64,000 bases of DNA from Gyromitra esculenta (GCA_038503075.1 JBCAML010000014.1:620001-684000); one strand, 5' to 3'; shown: positions 1-16,576, counted from the first letter of the stretch. Program-made: numbers and translations. Notes: generated by a model not told the origin, from the sequence alone.

Positions 1-566
1 TCTACTGATTAGAAGAATATAACTATTTATCATACCTCCTTGTTCCTACTCGCTACTCCGTGTCTTCGTGATATACTTGCTTTTTGTAGATTTTGAAGAC
101 TTCGAATGAGATACAGCCGCGTATCCGAAGGGGCTTGGTAATGCTATCCCCAGATGTTGATTAGAAGTACCGAGGTATCGGAAAGGTATTGATTTTGATC
201 ATTGCATAAGCTCAACCACATTGTCTGTTTATATCTTGCCCACACGGACTTATTTGCGCTGCATTAATAATGAGGAAGATGCAAATAAATCTGCAAGGCG
301 TATTACAAGCCATAACCTTAATTACATAAAGGCCATCATATAGTTTGCCTCATTTGGCCGCAATCTTCGGGAAATATCTCTCTTGACTAGAAAATAGAAA
401 AAGAGAGGCTAATGCAAATCCCTGTGCTTATCCTCAGAGTCATAAAATAGTTTTGACTCATAAATGGTTTATCTACATGTATTTAAAACTCGAAACCTCT
501 AGCAGTTTCTTACCAATTGTTTTAACAAATACACTCACGTCGATTCTCGCAGAAAAGAATAGAGCT
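1..566. other. Intergenic, no gene seen
   Basis: AT-rich sequence with no convincing open frame. It should hold the promoter of the acetyltransferase that starts at 567. An in-frame ATG at 453 exists, but its first 38 codons do not resemble a GNAT N-terminus. Confidence 0.5.
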
Positions 567-1270
567 ATGGCTGAACTCAAAGCGCCAGTTAAAATCGTGC
601 AAACAGTAAGACTTGAACTACGATTAATTCAAGATTCATGCCTTGGCGATTTCCATGCCATTTGGAGTAATCCCAGGGTGGCTATATGGTCGTAAGTACC
701 TATTCTATATACCCACATGTAGCCATATCTGCACCAACCAATGATTGCCTATGATAACAAATACCCTTTAGTCCCCGCGGCCCCACCAATACCCTTGAAG
801 AGAGTAGGGTCCGAATGGCCGGCATATTCCCTGATCCAGAAAACCCCGAAGCTTTGAACTTTGGCGTTTTCATTCGACCCACACCGAAAACCCCCGAATC
901 CACCTCCGAATCCGAAACTACAGCTATTCCACAGCCATCCAACCCCGATCGGCTGATTGGCGTTGTCGGCGTCTACAAAGTATCCGACACTGGGGTGGGC
1001 GAATTAGGTTACATCTACAACGAATCTTTCTGGGGTCAAGGATACGCGAGCGAAGCTCTCGCTGCCTATATAAATGTATATTGGGGGCACTCCAAGACGA
1101 TCAATACCATGACGGCGATGGTGGACTCGGAAAACGCTGCTAGTATTAAAGTGTTGAAGAAGTGTGGGTTTGTAGAGGCGGGATTCATAGCGAAGGATAT
1201 TGTATTACCGGGTCTGCCAGGATGGAGGGACACATTCGTTTTTCAAATAGAACGACCAAAAGCAACCTGA
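567..1270 (+). CDS. GNAT-family N-acetyltransferase
   Basis: Predicted 207-residue protein from two exons (567-691 and 772-1270). The intron at 692-771 starts gtaagt, ends in ttag, and joins the frames exactly. Known of the family: these enzymes move an acetyl group from acetyl-CoA to an amine on a small molecule or protein. Seen here: an N-terminal TVRLELRLI strand, the GELGYIYNESFWGQGYASEAL segment type (given as key residues GxxGY, WGQGYASEA) that binds acetyl-CoA in the RimJ/RimL-like branch, and a C-terminal SENAASIKVLKKCGF motif. I chose ATG 567 because it directly precedes the first conserved strand. The substrate cannot be inferred. A proline/serine-rich stretch around residues 80-105 is probably a surface loop. 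Confidence 0.85.
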
Positions 1271-2556
1271 AGTTAAGATAACTCACTCTAATGTAATGTA
1301 TAAGCAGTATTGCGCAAGATCCTTTCTCGGCCATTTTAGAGACGCAAGCTTTTCATTCGTTTATTCGTAACTGGGGGATCGATCCTCCAGGAACGTGCAG
1401 GATCAGAAATACCCGCAGCAATAATACGCAGCAGCATCTTTTATCATGCACGAGCAAATTAAATACCACTCATAAAGAACAAATACCTCATCCATTTCAG
1501 GATATACCTCTTACCCTCTTACGTGCATGTACGTATCCCTTGGAGTTCGATCAGATACTCTATCTCCAGAATCACCAACTACCTGATCCACATCTTTAGC
1601 TTTCTAGAATCCCATAATTTCAAACATAGATTTCCCCTGCAGCGATCTTTAATTTCTCATCGTAAACCCCCCCCCCCGCAAATGTCAGGGCACTTATCAT
1701 AGTTAATCCTTATAAATATTTCTTTGTCCCGGCCCGCTGCTACCCTATCTTGCTATCTATTACTCTCTAGTTGCGTTGGGCGGCCGGCTGCCAGCGGAAA
1801 CAAACGGATGCTACATAAGAGAACCCGTGGAGCTAGACGAGTGACCCAATGATTGTTAGGAGAAATGTTCCACTGTACTCTATACCCGGAAGATTTGGTG
1901 ACAGTGTTATATCAGACGCGTGTCCTTGCGCATGGCGTAAACACCGCTATACACCGCTATTGTCCGATAGGGTAAGGAAGAAATCGTTGGTCGGATAAAG
2001 AAGCGTGGAGACAATGTCTAGGTTACCAGCCGGAGAGAGATTATCGGCTCTCTTTCACATCATCAACACCTAGAATTGTTCATAATTGATTTGTGTAGTG
2101 TCCCCTAAATTTTGGGCAGATCCAACAAACTACACACCACGTCCGAGGGCTCATCACAAGTAAGCTGAACCCGAGTAAGATGTGTAAGTAGGATATCGCA
2201 CTTCTCTTTTAGATAGTTGTAACCAAAAGAAATTTTATCTATATTCTCAAGCTACCCACTCTATCCCGAGAAAATCAAGTTATCAGCAAGCTCGAGTGAT
2301 CATTGATGACTAATAATACAATTCCTCGTAGAGTCTCTAAAGGCCCTGGTATCGAGAGAGGAAAAACATAAGTGGAAAAACAAAGGAGAGAAAAAAAATC
2401 AAGCTAAGTGAAGAGAAAATAAGGTATCATACAAATAACCTCTCCTTGAAACTGCCCTAATGTAGTACTCGTACCAGCGATTTTGCTAGACATGCAAAAA
2501 TACCTCTATACCGTTATTATTAATATTGTATTCGGTCATGTTATTCCTTTTTTTTT
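1271..2556. other. Intergenic, no gene seen
   Basis: About 1.3 kb between the acetyltransferase and the 3' end of the kinase gene. It contains a run of ten C at about 1668 and AT-rich stretches. I see no coding frame, tRNA or repeat shared with the rest of the window. Confidence 0.45.
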
Positions 2557-7233
<4,677 letters not shown>

Positions 7234-8422
7234 GGGGTTAAATGGCGAAGCACAAGGAGGCGAAAACTGTTCGAGGGTGGGGTGCCAAAGGAGAAGGGGT
7301 GGGGGTGATCGTGGATCACGGGGGAAAGAATTTGTTGAGACGGTGATATCTGATCTGCCTAGGTGGCTATTGCGTGTAGGGCTGCCTGAACTCTGCTGTT
7401 GTGCCCAGAAGTGAGAAAAAAGAATGAGGTCCACGGTTTGTCTTGGTCTTGGCACCATCTTGGCTTGAGCCTCATGCCAAGGCTTTTGCGGCGAATTTTT
7501 TGCGAGCCGGAAGGGTATAAAAGGGCCTCCTACCTCGCCCTCCTCTTCTCTTCCCCATCATCAGTAGAGGTTATGAATTAATATAATAACCATGGGAGCT
7601 CCGCCATGTGCGGCTTGCTGAGTGTTGACCCTCTTCTCTGTGGGCTTCGTTCCGTTCCCGGCTCTCTTGATTGAAGTTCGTCCTTCTCTCTTTCGGATTC
7701 TTCGCTTTACGAGGAATTTGGTGGGAGGAGGACGGTACATTCATTCAATGCGACGATGCAAATTTTTGCGTCCGAAGGAAGGAAGCAGACGCGAAGGAAC
7801 ATCGTCTGCAATTCTTATTTGTAATTCTTATTTTGTATTAATAAATAAAATCCACTTGCTCTTAGAAAATAGCGGTTCTCTGGCGACCTCCATTGATTGG
7901 ATTTGCGAAAATTATTCTCTGGGAAAAAAATCTTCTGGATCTTGGATTGCCGCCACCAGATTCCGTGGCATTTGTGGGCTGCCAAGGCAGTAGTACGGAA
8001 TACCTTCACGTCTCCTCACTCGGCCCAACCCTAGTCTCGTACGCTAGTCTTCAAAGGCCATGCTAATGTTTATCGGGCCATGCTTCACCATTAATTTAGC
8101 AACCACTTAAACATACGGATGTGGAGTATTTGATGTTCGTGGCGTGGTCGAATAATTCAGGAATCAATCAGGCCTTCAGCAGTTATTTTTGTTTAACGTC
8201 TACTGATCCTGGCGAATGGTTGGCTTTCGGGATATTCCTCAGCTCCCTCAGCTCCCTCACGGGATCCGAGATTCAAGCTACCCCGTCTTGAAAACGTATT
8301 CTATATACATGTACTATAAATGAAGACTTCATCCCACCACACCATAAAGATTTATACACAACACAGCACACAACACCACCCTAAGACTAATAGAACAAAA
8401 AGGTGCATTACGATACCTACCA
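7234..8422. other. Intergenic with TATA-like sites
   Basis: Holds the upstream region of PRP43 and the promoter of the 8423 gene. A TATA-like gggtataaaagggcc lies at about 7513 on the plus strand, followed by a pyrimidine-rich stretch and a tiny frame (about 7591) that stops after nine codons, with no gene behind it. A second site, ctatatacatgtactataaatg, sits about 110 bp before ATG 8423 (core ctataaatg). Nonamer repeats of cagctccct occur at 8239-8262. No other coding frame is convincing. Confidence 0.4.
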
Positions 8423-8938
8423 ATGTGTCAGCACACTAGAACAACCTACATCTGCGGACACATATTCCATAGACGAGCCAGAAACAGCCGACAATGCGGA
8501 GGCTATCCATGTCCTTCTCTCGATCCCCGGATCCGGCGGGAATATTCTGCATATTGGTGTCCTCCCTGCGCCAATCGAGAGTCCATAACGCATAATGTCC
8601 AACGGGAACGTCGTAATGCCCAAATAGATCCTGCCGAAATTGCGGCCGCAAATGCTCGTGAAGATACTCGAAGGCAACACTTGGGGGGAGGCTCATCCTC
8701 CAGGCCATCTAGGTATGTGGCCCCGCCACCAGTTGCGGGGTTGCCTGTCATGTGCATCGACGATGTAGGCCACAGGCTGGCTTTTCGCACCCTAGAGGGC
8801 CTGATTCACCACAGATATGCTGTCTTTTATGGAACTCTGTTGTGTTACCTTCTCTTGTACGTGTTTTCTTTCTTTGTGTGCCTTCTCAGGCTGTTGGCTT
8901 TGATGAATTCGATGCGGAGAATAAATGTTAGAAAGTAG
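8423..8938 (+). CDS. Small CGH-motif protein with C-terminal membrane segment
   Basis: I do not recognise a named family. The 171-residue unspliced protein opens with MCQHTRTTYICGH and carries further Cys residues (QCGGYPC, WCPPC) that could bind zinc with the first Cys/His set. The C-terminal part has a strongly hydrophobic stretch (GTLLCYLLLYVFSFFVCLL), so the protein is probably tail-anchored. An optional 102-nt intron (8713-8814, gtatgt..cacag) is in frame and would give 137 residues, moving the membrane segment next to the serine/arginine linker; I cannot decide between the forms. A CA-rich leader and a TATA-like site precede the ATG. The gene at 9475-9831 on the opposite strand has the same layout, so the two look like diverged paralogues; a third relative lies at 49770. 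Confidence 0.65.
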   Translation: MCQHTRTTYICGHIFHRRARNSRQCGGYPCPSLDPRIRREYSAYWCPPCANRESITHNVQRERRNAQIDPAEIAAANAREDTRRQHLGGGSSSRPSRYVAPPPVAGLPVMCIDDVGHRLAFRTLEGLIHHRYAVFYGTLLCYLLLYVFSFFVCLLRLLALMNSMRRINVRK

Positions 8939-9474
8939 GCGCGCCGGTGAAGTTTGAATTTCGGGGTCTGACGGAGTAATGGAATTTGTTCGAGTGATGA
9001 TATATGATTACCGTTTCAAGTTTCTAATCACCAAATACATGTAAGTCCTTTGAATCCGTAAATTAAATAATTGTAGGTCTTGAAGTTGAAGCAATGCGAC
9101 CGTGCAATAGCTGGCCATGACGGTATCCTTTCTTATAATTAGAGTTATAGGGTTAGAGGCCTAAAGTTGAAAAATCAACGCTGCTCGAATTTTTATGGCC
9201 ACTGCCGTAGATATATTCTAAAAAATGGAATTTACCGGCAATCATTATCATCTCAAGAACGAGAGGGCAATAGCCATTTGATCGGATCGTAAAACCATTC
9301 TATAAGTGAGAATAAGCTCGGCATGAACTCGAAAAAAGATCACTCGGTGTTATTGATAAATGGTAAAAATTTTATCCAGGCCGACCAGCGCCCACAAATC
9401 CCCAAGAGTTCCGCTAACTACAGAGAAATAGTTTAACCTGAACATCCTTATCTAGTATCCATGCACCCTGTACG
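8939..9474. other. Intergenic between convergent paralogues
   Basis: About 535 bp of AT-rich 3' flank shared by the two tail-to-tail CGH-motif genes. I see no coding frame or inverted arms that would explain the duplication. Confidence 0.4.
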
Positions 9475-9831
9475 CTAGATCTGAGAGCCGAAAACGATCC
9501 ACATATAGAGGAAAGCAAGAAGACAAATCATGATAGAAAAGAGATATAGAAATACCAGTCCGGCTTCGTATTTAGAGTTCATCTTGGAGATACACTCAGG
9601 ACATAAGCTCTCCACGGTTCTTTTTTGAGCTGGGTCGTGCGCGGCTATCGAGGCTGACGAGCGGGAACCGTTACCATCGTTTTTGGCGGGAGCTTTATGA
9701 ACAACATGCCCGCAGGAGTAGGTGGTGATATGATATCTACACAATATCGTGTTGAGTCGGGGGGAGTACACGGGTATAAGTAGGTGGTCAGTCGATCAAA
9801 GAAGCCTTTACCTTTTTATAATGGTCTGCAT
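9475..9831 (-). CDS. Small CGH-motif protein with C-terminal membrane segment (paralogue)
   Basis: Two-exon model: 9831-9812 and 9736-9475, 93 residues. Splicing at gtaaag..gtgtag joins a short first exon (MQTIIKR) to YHITTYSCGHVVHKAPAK, which places the CGH motif at the same distance from the start as in the neighbour at 8423. Then come a serine/alanine-rich linker, a LCPECI pair of cysteines (a likely zinc ligand set with the CGH), and a hydrophobic C-terminal helix (LVFLYLFSIMICLLAFLY). An in-frame ATG 12 nt upstream (9843) is an alternative start. Function unknown; membrane anchoring and metal binding are inferences from composition. Confidence 0.6.
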
Positions 9832-12034
9832 TCCTAGTATCATGGTAGCCTCTTGATGTTCTTGACGTTTTGTGTTTCAAAACCACCTATATGCTTAGGT
9901 GTGGAAAGAGGCGATTCCGTGTGACGGCTAACACGACTAATCCTCGAAATGAGTCTAGAGGGGCGTTTTAGTCAGGGTTTGTTGGGGGCGAGAGATGGTC
10001 GTGCGCGTGAGATGGCCGTGGGTGCGAGGCTGTAGATAATTGCGCATGCCTCCCTCGTCGGCGAGATTCTTGGCGGTCGATGATTGGTCGGGGGCTATTG
10101 CATGGCATCCTGGGCTATATTCTCCTTCTGAAATTGCTGGTTGAGTGATTTTACCGTTCGGGGGTGGGTTTTCGAAAAATTTCGGGTTCCTGTTTCCGCT
10201 GATATATGCATATTGGGGCTATATGCGCCCCAAGTATGTTGCCGCGTGTGAATTTATCTTTAACGTTTAGCGAAGCTCGTGACTTCCCCCAGCTTCAAGT
10301 TCTTCGGGCTGGAGTTTTGGGAGGTTCTGTAAAGCTACATGCATTGTTTCAGATATCGACCCGAGACAAACAATTCTATCAAATTAAAATATCCAACGGC
10401 TCATTGGTCGTCGTGAAATCCAGTGTTTTTCTAGTGTCTACTGATGGGGAGTTGTATCAAATTAGGCCTAGAGCTAAGGCCGCTGTTCCTCGTAAATACC
10501 TTTCGCCTAGTGCAAGTTAATACACGTGTTGTATATGAGACAAACTTTCACTTAGTGTAAAGACACAATATTTGCTTTACTCGTTCGAGTGATTTACTAT
10601 GACTCAGAACATAATAGATTTCACGGTTATCAGACGGAATGGATCCGGTTTAGTGGAAAAAACTAATTTGGTAATATAACAAGACATCTAGTAAATCAAG
10701 GCGGAATTAAAAGTGTATGTATTCGTAAATGCTCCCCTAAACCACGTACCCCTATAGAACATCTAGATTATAATTAGATCTTTGCGAACCAGCCATCTAT
10801 TAACAGATTGAGTGAGAAATATGAGGTCTGAGCCCTCTCACGAGCCTGTTGAATCTAAACTACTTGTAGTATACAGGTGTTGGCGATTTATGCCACACAA
10901 AACGCCCTCCCTCAGTCTGTGATAGGTTGTAGTTCCCATCAAGCTCTGATAGATGGAGAGCCCCCATTACATTCTGATATGCGCTTCAATGATACGCACG
11001 CAGGAAGTTCCTGGACACTGCTCCTCAAACATAGCCTGTTGATGAAAACTTATATTGAAATCCCAATCAGGAACTATTTCGGTGGCTTCGCCATATTTTG
11101 CACTATTGGCTGGGGGTGTCAATGTTATACAGAAATCAAGAGGCTTTGTGAGTAATGGTGAACTTGCTCTCCGCTAATTATGCTATAAACATGTTGCGCA
11201 GCTTTGTATACCCCATTGCTACTTACCACGTAGTCACCAGTCTAAGATACCGTATTGAGTTACAGCAAGAAGACCACATCTGCTTTATTATCACGTATGG
11301 AGTCGTCGTAAAATTCGCTGCCCTTTCCGCCACCGTAGAGAAGGATGCATTGACCGATGGTTTCACAAGTTAGATTAATCTTTCTTTATGGACGAAACTT
11401 CGTAGATTCGACCTTAAACGGCCAACGAACCTAATCGAAGCTACGAATACTGAATACCCAGATGGATAGCGCAACAGAGCCGACATTATTCCTAGCTGTT
11501 GCAGTCTCAGGTCCACCTAGAATGAAGCTCTGGTGACTGAAGCCAGCTGGAGCGCTGGCGGCAGACGTACAGAGGCCAATACGAGCAGGAGGAGCAAATC
11601 TACTAGAGTGTTGAATGGTTATAATACCACTTAGACTGCTTGGTACTGTAGATATAGATGTTCAATAAAGAGTGCTGTCTAATACATCAGGAATTACTTC
11701 TTACATCGGACGGGAAGAACTGCAAGTCGGAATTACGACAACAGGCCCACTGCCTAATCTATCAAAATGAATCAAAAGGTCGTCATTGGTTATAGTAATG
11801 TGTAACGAAAGGTATATTCGAGTTCGCCCAAGAATTTGAATATTTATTATACGTGAGCAACCTAGGACCGTTATACAGCCCTCTGACAGTGGCAGGATTT
11901 GTATCGTATGACACTTGAGACAGCGTATATCCTTTCCTCGTCCCAAGCACATATACCTTCATAAAGTTGGATACTCTGATCGTATCATTCATCTTCTCTA
12001 ACCTAGCTCAGGCTAGGATCGTATCAAGTTTAGT
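9832..12034. other. Gene-poor AT-rich stretch
   Basis: Several frames of 60-100 codons exist (10206-10520, 10877-11155, 11155-11373, 11701-11992), but none has a recognisable domain, a good start context or support from splicing. I treat the stretch as non-coding or as badly decayed sequence. Confidence 0.4.
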
Positions 12035-12325
12035 CTAATTCCGTGATGCCGTGTCGTTATGGTATTTATTGTTTAGACTTGGGAGCGATTTCTCTCCTAT
12101 AAATTCGATATCTTCGGGCCCTGACTTGCCAAAACTCATTTCAATTTCAATTTCGGCGCCATCAAGTGTCAAGAAATCGGTAATGGATAGTCGAGGCACA
12201 AGGACCGGAAGCGTATCGATTCGGAGACAGTTAGTACCGTCGACTGATGTGTGACCGGAAGGACCTTGAGATGTTACTGAACGTAGAAAATCGTATGCTA
12301 TAACCAATATTTGGTTAAATCTCAA
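12035..12325 (-). CDS. Hypothetical ORF, doubtful
   Basis: A 96-codon frame with fairly normal protein composition (acidic, with a stretch DGAEIEIEMSFGKSGPEDI). A further minus-strand frame lies upstream at 12387-12596 and ends in a possible donor gtatac, so these could be exons of one gene, but I could not find an acceptor that keeps the phase. It could equally be a remnant or chance. Confidence 0.2.
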   Translation of the reverse strand: MRFNQILVIAYDFLRSVTSQGPSGHTSVDGTNCLRIDTLPVLVPRLSITDFLTLDGAEIEIEMSFGKSGPEDIEFIGEKSLPSLNNKYHNDTASRN

Positions 12326-13400
12326 TGAAAGTAGTGATGTATATACGGTAGGTATGTCATACTCAGTCCGTTAATTAAACGAAGAATTAGTATACCTTGC
12401 CGAACCTCCAATGATGTAAAGTGAGTCGCATATTGCTCATCAACTCAAGGGTTACTGGAACTGAGCAGCACGTGAACTTACTCGTTTGACCACTTTTCTG
12501 AATTCCCGAGAAAGATGTGAAAATATCGCGGCGTAGAAGATCTAGAACCAACGAGAACATAAAAAGATACTGCAAAGTTTCATACTGCACCCTCAAATTT
12601 CCAGGATCTTAAGCTTTGCCAGACTACATTATTCTCGCGAACGCCTAAACATCGACACCTTCCAAGGCCTCAAGAGTGGCATTCCTTGAAATATATAAAC
12701 ACAGTCGCACTTTGCTGCAAGGGACATACATAATTCATGGTAACTCGTTCATTATAGGAAAAATTTCCTCACAGTAAACTTAGGGTGGTGTTCTAGGAAT
12801 TTTTATGTGACCTAGTTCGACCAATCAAAAAATTCATATACTGACGGTGGCCTCGGTTCCAGGCTTCTTACATCAGCGGCGATGAGATATTTGCATATGT
12901 GTATTTTTGGTATTGTGTAAAGTCACATGATATAGTGTTTGGAGTTCTTCCAGCAGCGAAGAAAGTGGTTGGCGAGCATGTCATGTGACGAGGACTATCT
13001 ATAAACCTAGCCCTTAACACTAGATTACTAATTATGACTTGCTCGGCCTAAACCGCTTTTGGAGCATGGATTCGAGGCTGGCCTCGCTCGCCAGGCCGTA
13101 GGTTTTAGTGATGATGGTTTTTGGTGCGCGCCACAGCGAGCCACAGCTAGCTACATGTTTTGATCTCTCGATGCTTCAGGTTAGAAGACAACGCTGAAAT
13201 TTCCTAATGTGGTATAGCGTCGTTGCGATAACACGACGCTTCTTGCATGTATCTAACAGCTTGGGTGCGAAGCTAATTCGAGGCCACGGCAAACTCCGTG
13301 CAATGCTCGCCCTTTTTCATACTGGCCAGACCCCGTGACTCTCGCAAACCTAAAGACCAATTCACCGCCAAACACCTTCAAATATTCCAAACACGTTCAA
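12326..13400. other. Intergenic upstream of CWC2
   Basis: Contains the dispersed repeat at about 12680-12800 (listed separately) and the CWC2 promoter. Around 13020-13150 it turns GC-richer, with short repeats of the type cacagcgagccacagc. No gene is seen. Confidence 0.4.
12680..12800. repeat. Degenerate dispersed repeat, copy 1
   Basis: About 110 bp that aligns by eye with 50915-51025 in the same orientation. Shared anchors include acagtcgcac, cataattc, a ttattatagcaaat-like block, cctta/ctcacggcaa and gtgctaggga-like ends. Many differences are C/T or G/A, so it may be an old repeat hit by point mutation. No family is assigned. Confidence 0.4.
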
Positions 13401-14793
13401 ATGATGGAAGGAGTTGTCCCCACAACCATCGACACCACAGCAGAAGCTCCTCGTGAGGAATCGCCCTCAGAAACGGTTTCCGAAGCTGGAGGGGCGACAG
13501 GAGTCGATGGCGACGATTCTTTCGTGCCAAGCACAGAAGACACAGTGATGAAAACTCCAGACGCACCAGACGCACCAGATGCACCAGATGCAAACGATTC
13601 GAACGTTGTCTCCGTAGAGGACGATTCTCAAGCACTCTCGTCGGAAGTTGTTGCGAAACCAAAAAAATCTACAAAGAAGAAGCGCCGTCCAGCGCGTGCA
13701 CAGGTTGATCCAGCCACTTTCAAAGGAGGCGCGATCCCAGCACAGACAGGAACTGTCTTTAACATCTGGTACAATAAATGGTCTGGGGGTGATCGCGAGG
13801 ACAAGTATATCTCGAAATCACACGCGGAGGGCCGCTGCAACATCTCAAAGGACTCTGGATACACAAAGGCCGACAAGGTCCCTGGGAGCTACTTTTGTTT
13901 GTTCTTTGCTAGGGGGCAGTGCCCGAGGGGTCAAGAGTGCGAGTATTTACACAGACTTCCTGCTGTGACGGACCTGTTTAATCCGAATGTGGATTGTTTT
14001 GGGAGGGATAAACATTCAGATTATAGAGATGACATGGGTGGTGTTGGAAGTTTCATGAGGCAGAATCATACCTTGTATGTAGGGAGGATTCACGTCAGCG
14101 ACGATATTGAAGAGGTCGTCGCCAGACATTTCGCAGAATGGGGCCAAATTGAGAGAAGTAACTATCCCTATCCCCTTTGTGCACGCGTCATATCCTTTTC
14201 GAACAGTTTTTAACACCATCTTTCTAGTCCGAGTTCTCAACTCCCGTGGTGTCGGTTTCGTAACCTATAGCAACGAGGCAAACGCCCAATTTGCAAAAGA
14301 AGCAATGGCCCACCAGTCTCTCGACCATAACGAAATCCTCAATGTCCGCTGGGCCACCACTGACCCGAACCCAATGGCACAAGCCCGCGACAAACGCCGA
14401 ATCGAGGAACAAGCCGCGGCAGCCATCCGACACGCCCTCCCCGCTGAATTCGTTGCAGAACTCGAAGGGAAGGACAAAAACGCCTCCAAAAAGCGAAGGA
14501 TCGAAGGATCGTTCGGTCTTCGGGGATACGAAGTTCCTGAGGAGATTTGGTATGCTAGGGGGCCTGATGCAGTGAATCCTGCTGGACGTGCAATCGGAGG
14601 TGGGGCGGATACGGCGATGATTGAGCAAGGAGGGGACACGACTGTTGCTGAGAAAAAAGAGGAGGGTATCATCTCAAGCGATATGATGGAGGCGCTCAAA
14701 GGGCTCCAGCAAGGGAGTGCGAAGATCACCACCAGATCGGATAATGTTGGTACTGGGCTGGCGTTGGCGGATTATGGCAGCGATAGTGATTGA
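13401..14793 (+). CDS. CWC2: Pre-mRNA-splicing factor Cwc2 (RRM and CCCH zinc finger)
   Basis: Two exons (13401-14157 and 14228-14793; intron gtaact..tctag) give 440 residues. Known role: Cwc2 is a Prp19-complex (NTC) protein that contacts U6 snRNA and the intron and helps shape the spliceosome active centre. Seen here: a disordered acidic N-terminus with an APD tripeptide repeat from 13561, a basic KKSTKKKRRPAR patch, the Torus segment with NIWYNKWSGGDRED, the zinc finger CLFFARGQCPRGQECEYLH (spacing C-x7-C-x5-C-x3-H), then an RRM with RNP2 TLYVGRI and RNP1 RGVGFVTY, and a helical tail. The intron sits inside the RRM. Two adjacent ATGs (13401, 13404) and an upstream one (13335) are possible starts; I prefer 13401. 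Confidence 0.95.
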
Positions 14794-15511
14794 ACCGTAC
14801 TTTGGTTCTCAGCGACTTGGTTTGTGACGAATGAAATGTCATGTGTAAGATTTAAAAAATTGTTTTTGTTTTTGTTTTTTTACTTTGGTGTATTATATGA
14901 GTATCGTTTTCGTTTTCGTTTTCGTTTTCATTTGAAAGGACGATTTTCCTTTTCCTTAATATCAGTTTCAGATAACTTTTCTGTTAATACGCGGGTGGTC
15001 TTTTCCGGGCACGAGATTACTTTTCGTTAATGGTAGAAGTAGATTTCAGTTTCTTACTGGTTCATCTAAACAAGGAGAGGGATGCGCAGAAGGGGCTGGG
15101 CGAGAAGTTGTGGTCTGTAGCATATATACGCGCGGTTAACCTCTATCTGGAGCTCACTAGGGTTTTATTCGCGCCATAATTTTTGTTTCATGTGATATTC
15201 TTGTCTCCATTTAAACAGTGAAACTATGATTTAGCAAATAAAATAAAATCCATCCAGATCCAGCCGGAGCTCAGGATAGTGCAAACTGACACTAAAGTAG
15301 GCAACCACCAAAAGTGAGGTAGAAGGAACGAGCACGTGACTGATGATAAGATAATTGGGGACGGGAACAAGCCCAGCAATACTCCTGCAAAGTGAAGGCC
15401 AGCAGCTTTCATGGGGGCCAAATGATGGCTAGTATTTAGGGTTGGGTGATGATCAGTTTCACTGAATTCTCAGAACTACGATGCGAATTTCTGAGAAATA
15501 TCGTAAAAACT
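14794..15511. other. Intergenic with simple repeats
   Basis: 3' flank of CWC2. Holds two short hexanucleotide tracts, (gttttt)n near 14862-14880 and (cgtttt)n near 14907-14931. No coding frame is convincing. Confidence 0.45.
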
Positions 15512-15696
15512 CAGCCATAACGAACTGGCCTGGGCTAGGACAACATTGATAGAACGAGTAGCGTAATTGGTGCGACTGCTTGAGGCTCAGCGCTGGCCAG
15601 TAAATAAACAGGTATGTTCAACCCAAACCCTGGGTTCTAACAAGGAAGGCTGAGGTATTTCCTGTTGTCTCAGTCCAGGCCAGTTCGTTATGGCTG
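15512..15696. mobile_element. MITE-like element with 37-bp inverted ends
   Basis: The left arm (15512-15548) begins cagccataacgaactggcct and its reverse complement is found at 15661-15696 with only a few mismatches. The interior of about 110 bp has no frame. Such a compact inverted-repeat element is typical of non-autonomous DNA transposons. I could not define a clean target duplication, so the superfamily is unknown; it could also act simply as a hairpin. Confidence 0.5.
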
Positions 15697-16540
15697 GCTT
15701 AGCTCTGATTCGTGCCCAGCCCACAACTCTTGGCGCCAAGGTTCGTGCCTCGCCCGTCTTCAATCGAAGCAGATAACTCTGGGAACCAAGTAGAGCAGTG
15801 GTTGGAATAATAAATAAGCCACCTCTTCCCGTTCCAAGGCCTCAGATAAATTTTGGCACCATCGGAGTACCAGTATAAGAGATACCATATGTAGTATATG
15901 CAACAAGCTATGTGAGAGGGACTAGACTTGATACGAGACCGAGATCCCTTTTGTTGTTCTCTAGCCTATTGCAGCGAGCACTGTGAATGAGATAATTAGG
16001 CTTGCTGACAGTTTTTTTTTCCTTGAGGTAAGATGGCCCTGACATCGGGAAAATTTTCGTATGGGACATAATTTATTTTATTTTGTTCATAAAGGCCGTC
16101 ATAAACAACACCCACCGCCCCACCCCACTATACGGTGACCAGCCTTGAGGTTCGGATGTTACAGGCCAGTAGTACTTTTTATGATACGGGGAAAGATGGA
16201 TATGTCAATGTAAATAGCTAAATTTCCAATCTGGGAGAAAAGCGCCAGTGTCAGAAAAGCGAAATACGGTCCGGAAAAAGATGCCAGATCAGTGTCAGTG
16301 TACTAATGTGTTGTATTGGAAGCTAAGGTTCATATAGCTAAAACGTATCAGTAGTACGAGTTACCGATGTATGTTACTACTAAACATTCTATCTAATAGC
16401 TAAATATACCACCGACATACTATCTGATCAGAAAACTCGCTGGTTTGGAGAAGCTATCTGAACCTCAGAGCTGGGTACAGTAAATTATAAGAAGTTTCTC
16501 CAGTTGATAACTGACGACGGTCAGTTGGGACGTGCATAGT
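15697..16540. other. Intergenic, left flank of the composite insertion
   Basis: No gene seen. Ends at the LINE target site; the matching right flank resumes at 43534. Confidence 0.4.
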
Positions 16541-16557
16541 CCAAGACATTGACTTCC
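16541..16557. repeat. Target-site duplication of the LINE (left copy)
   Basis: ccaagacattgacttcc is repeated exactly at 43517-43533. The left copy abuts the poly-T (poly-A tail of the minus-strand LINE) and the right copy abuts the 5' end of the element. Confidence 0.85.
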
Positions 16558-16576
16558 TTTTTTTTTTTTTTTTTTG

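Noticed and set aside
7591..7993. Gene start suggested by tataaaagggcc and an ATG at about 7591
   Set aside because: The frame stops after nine codons, and the later 123-codon frame has no protein-like pattern.
10206..11373. Three plus-strand frames in the gene-poor stretch
   Set aside because: Each is under 105 codons with no domain, and they could not be joined by splice sites.
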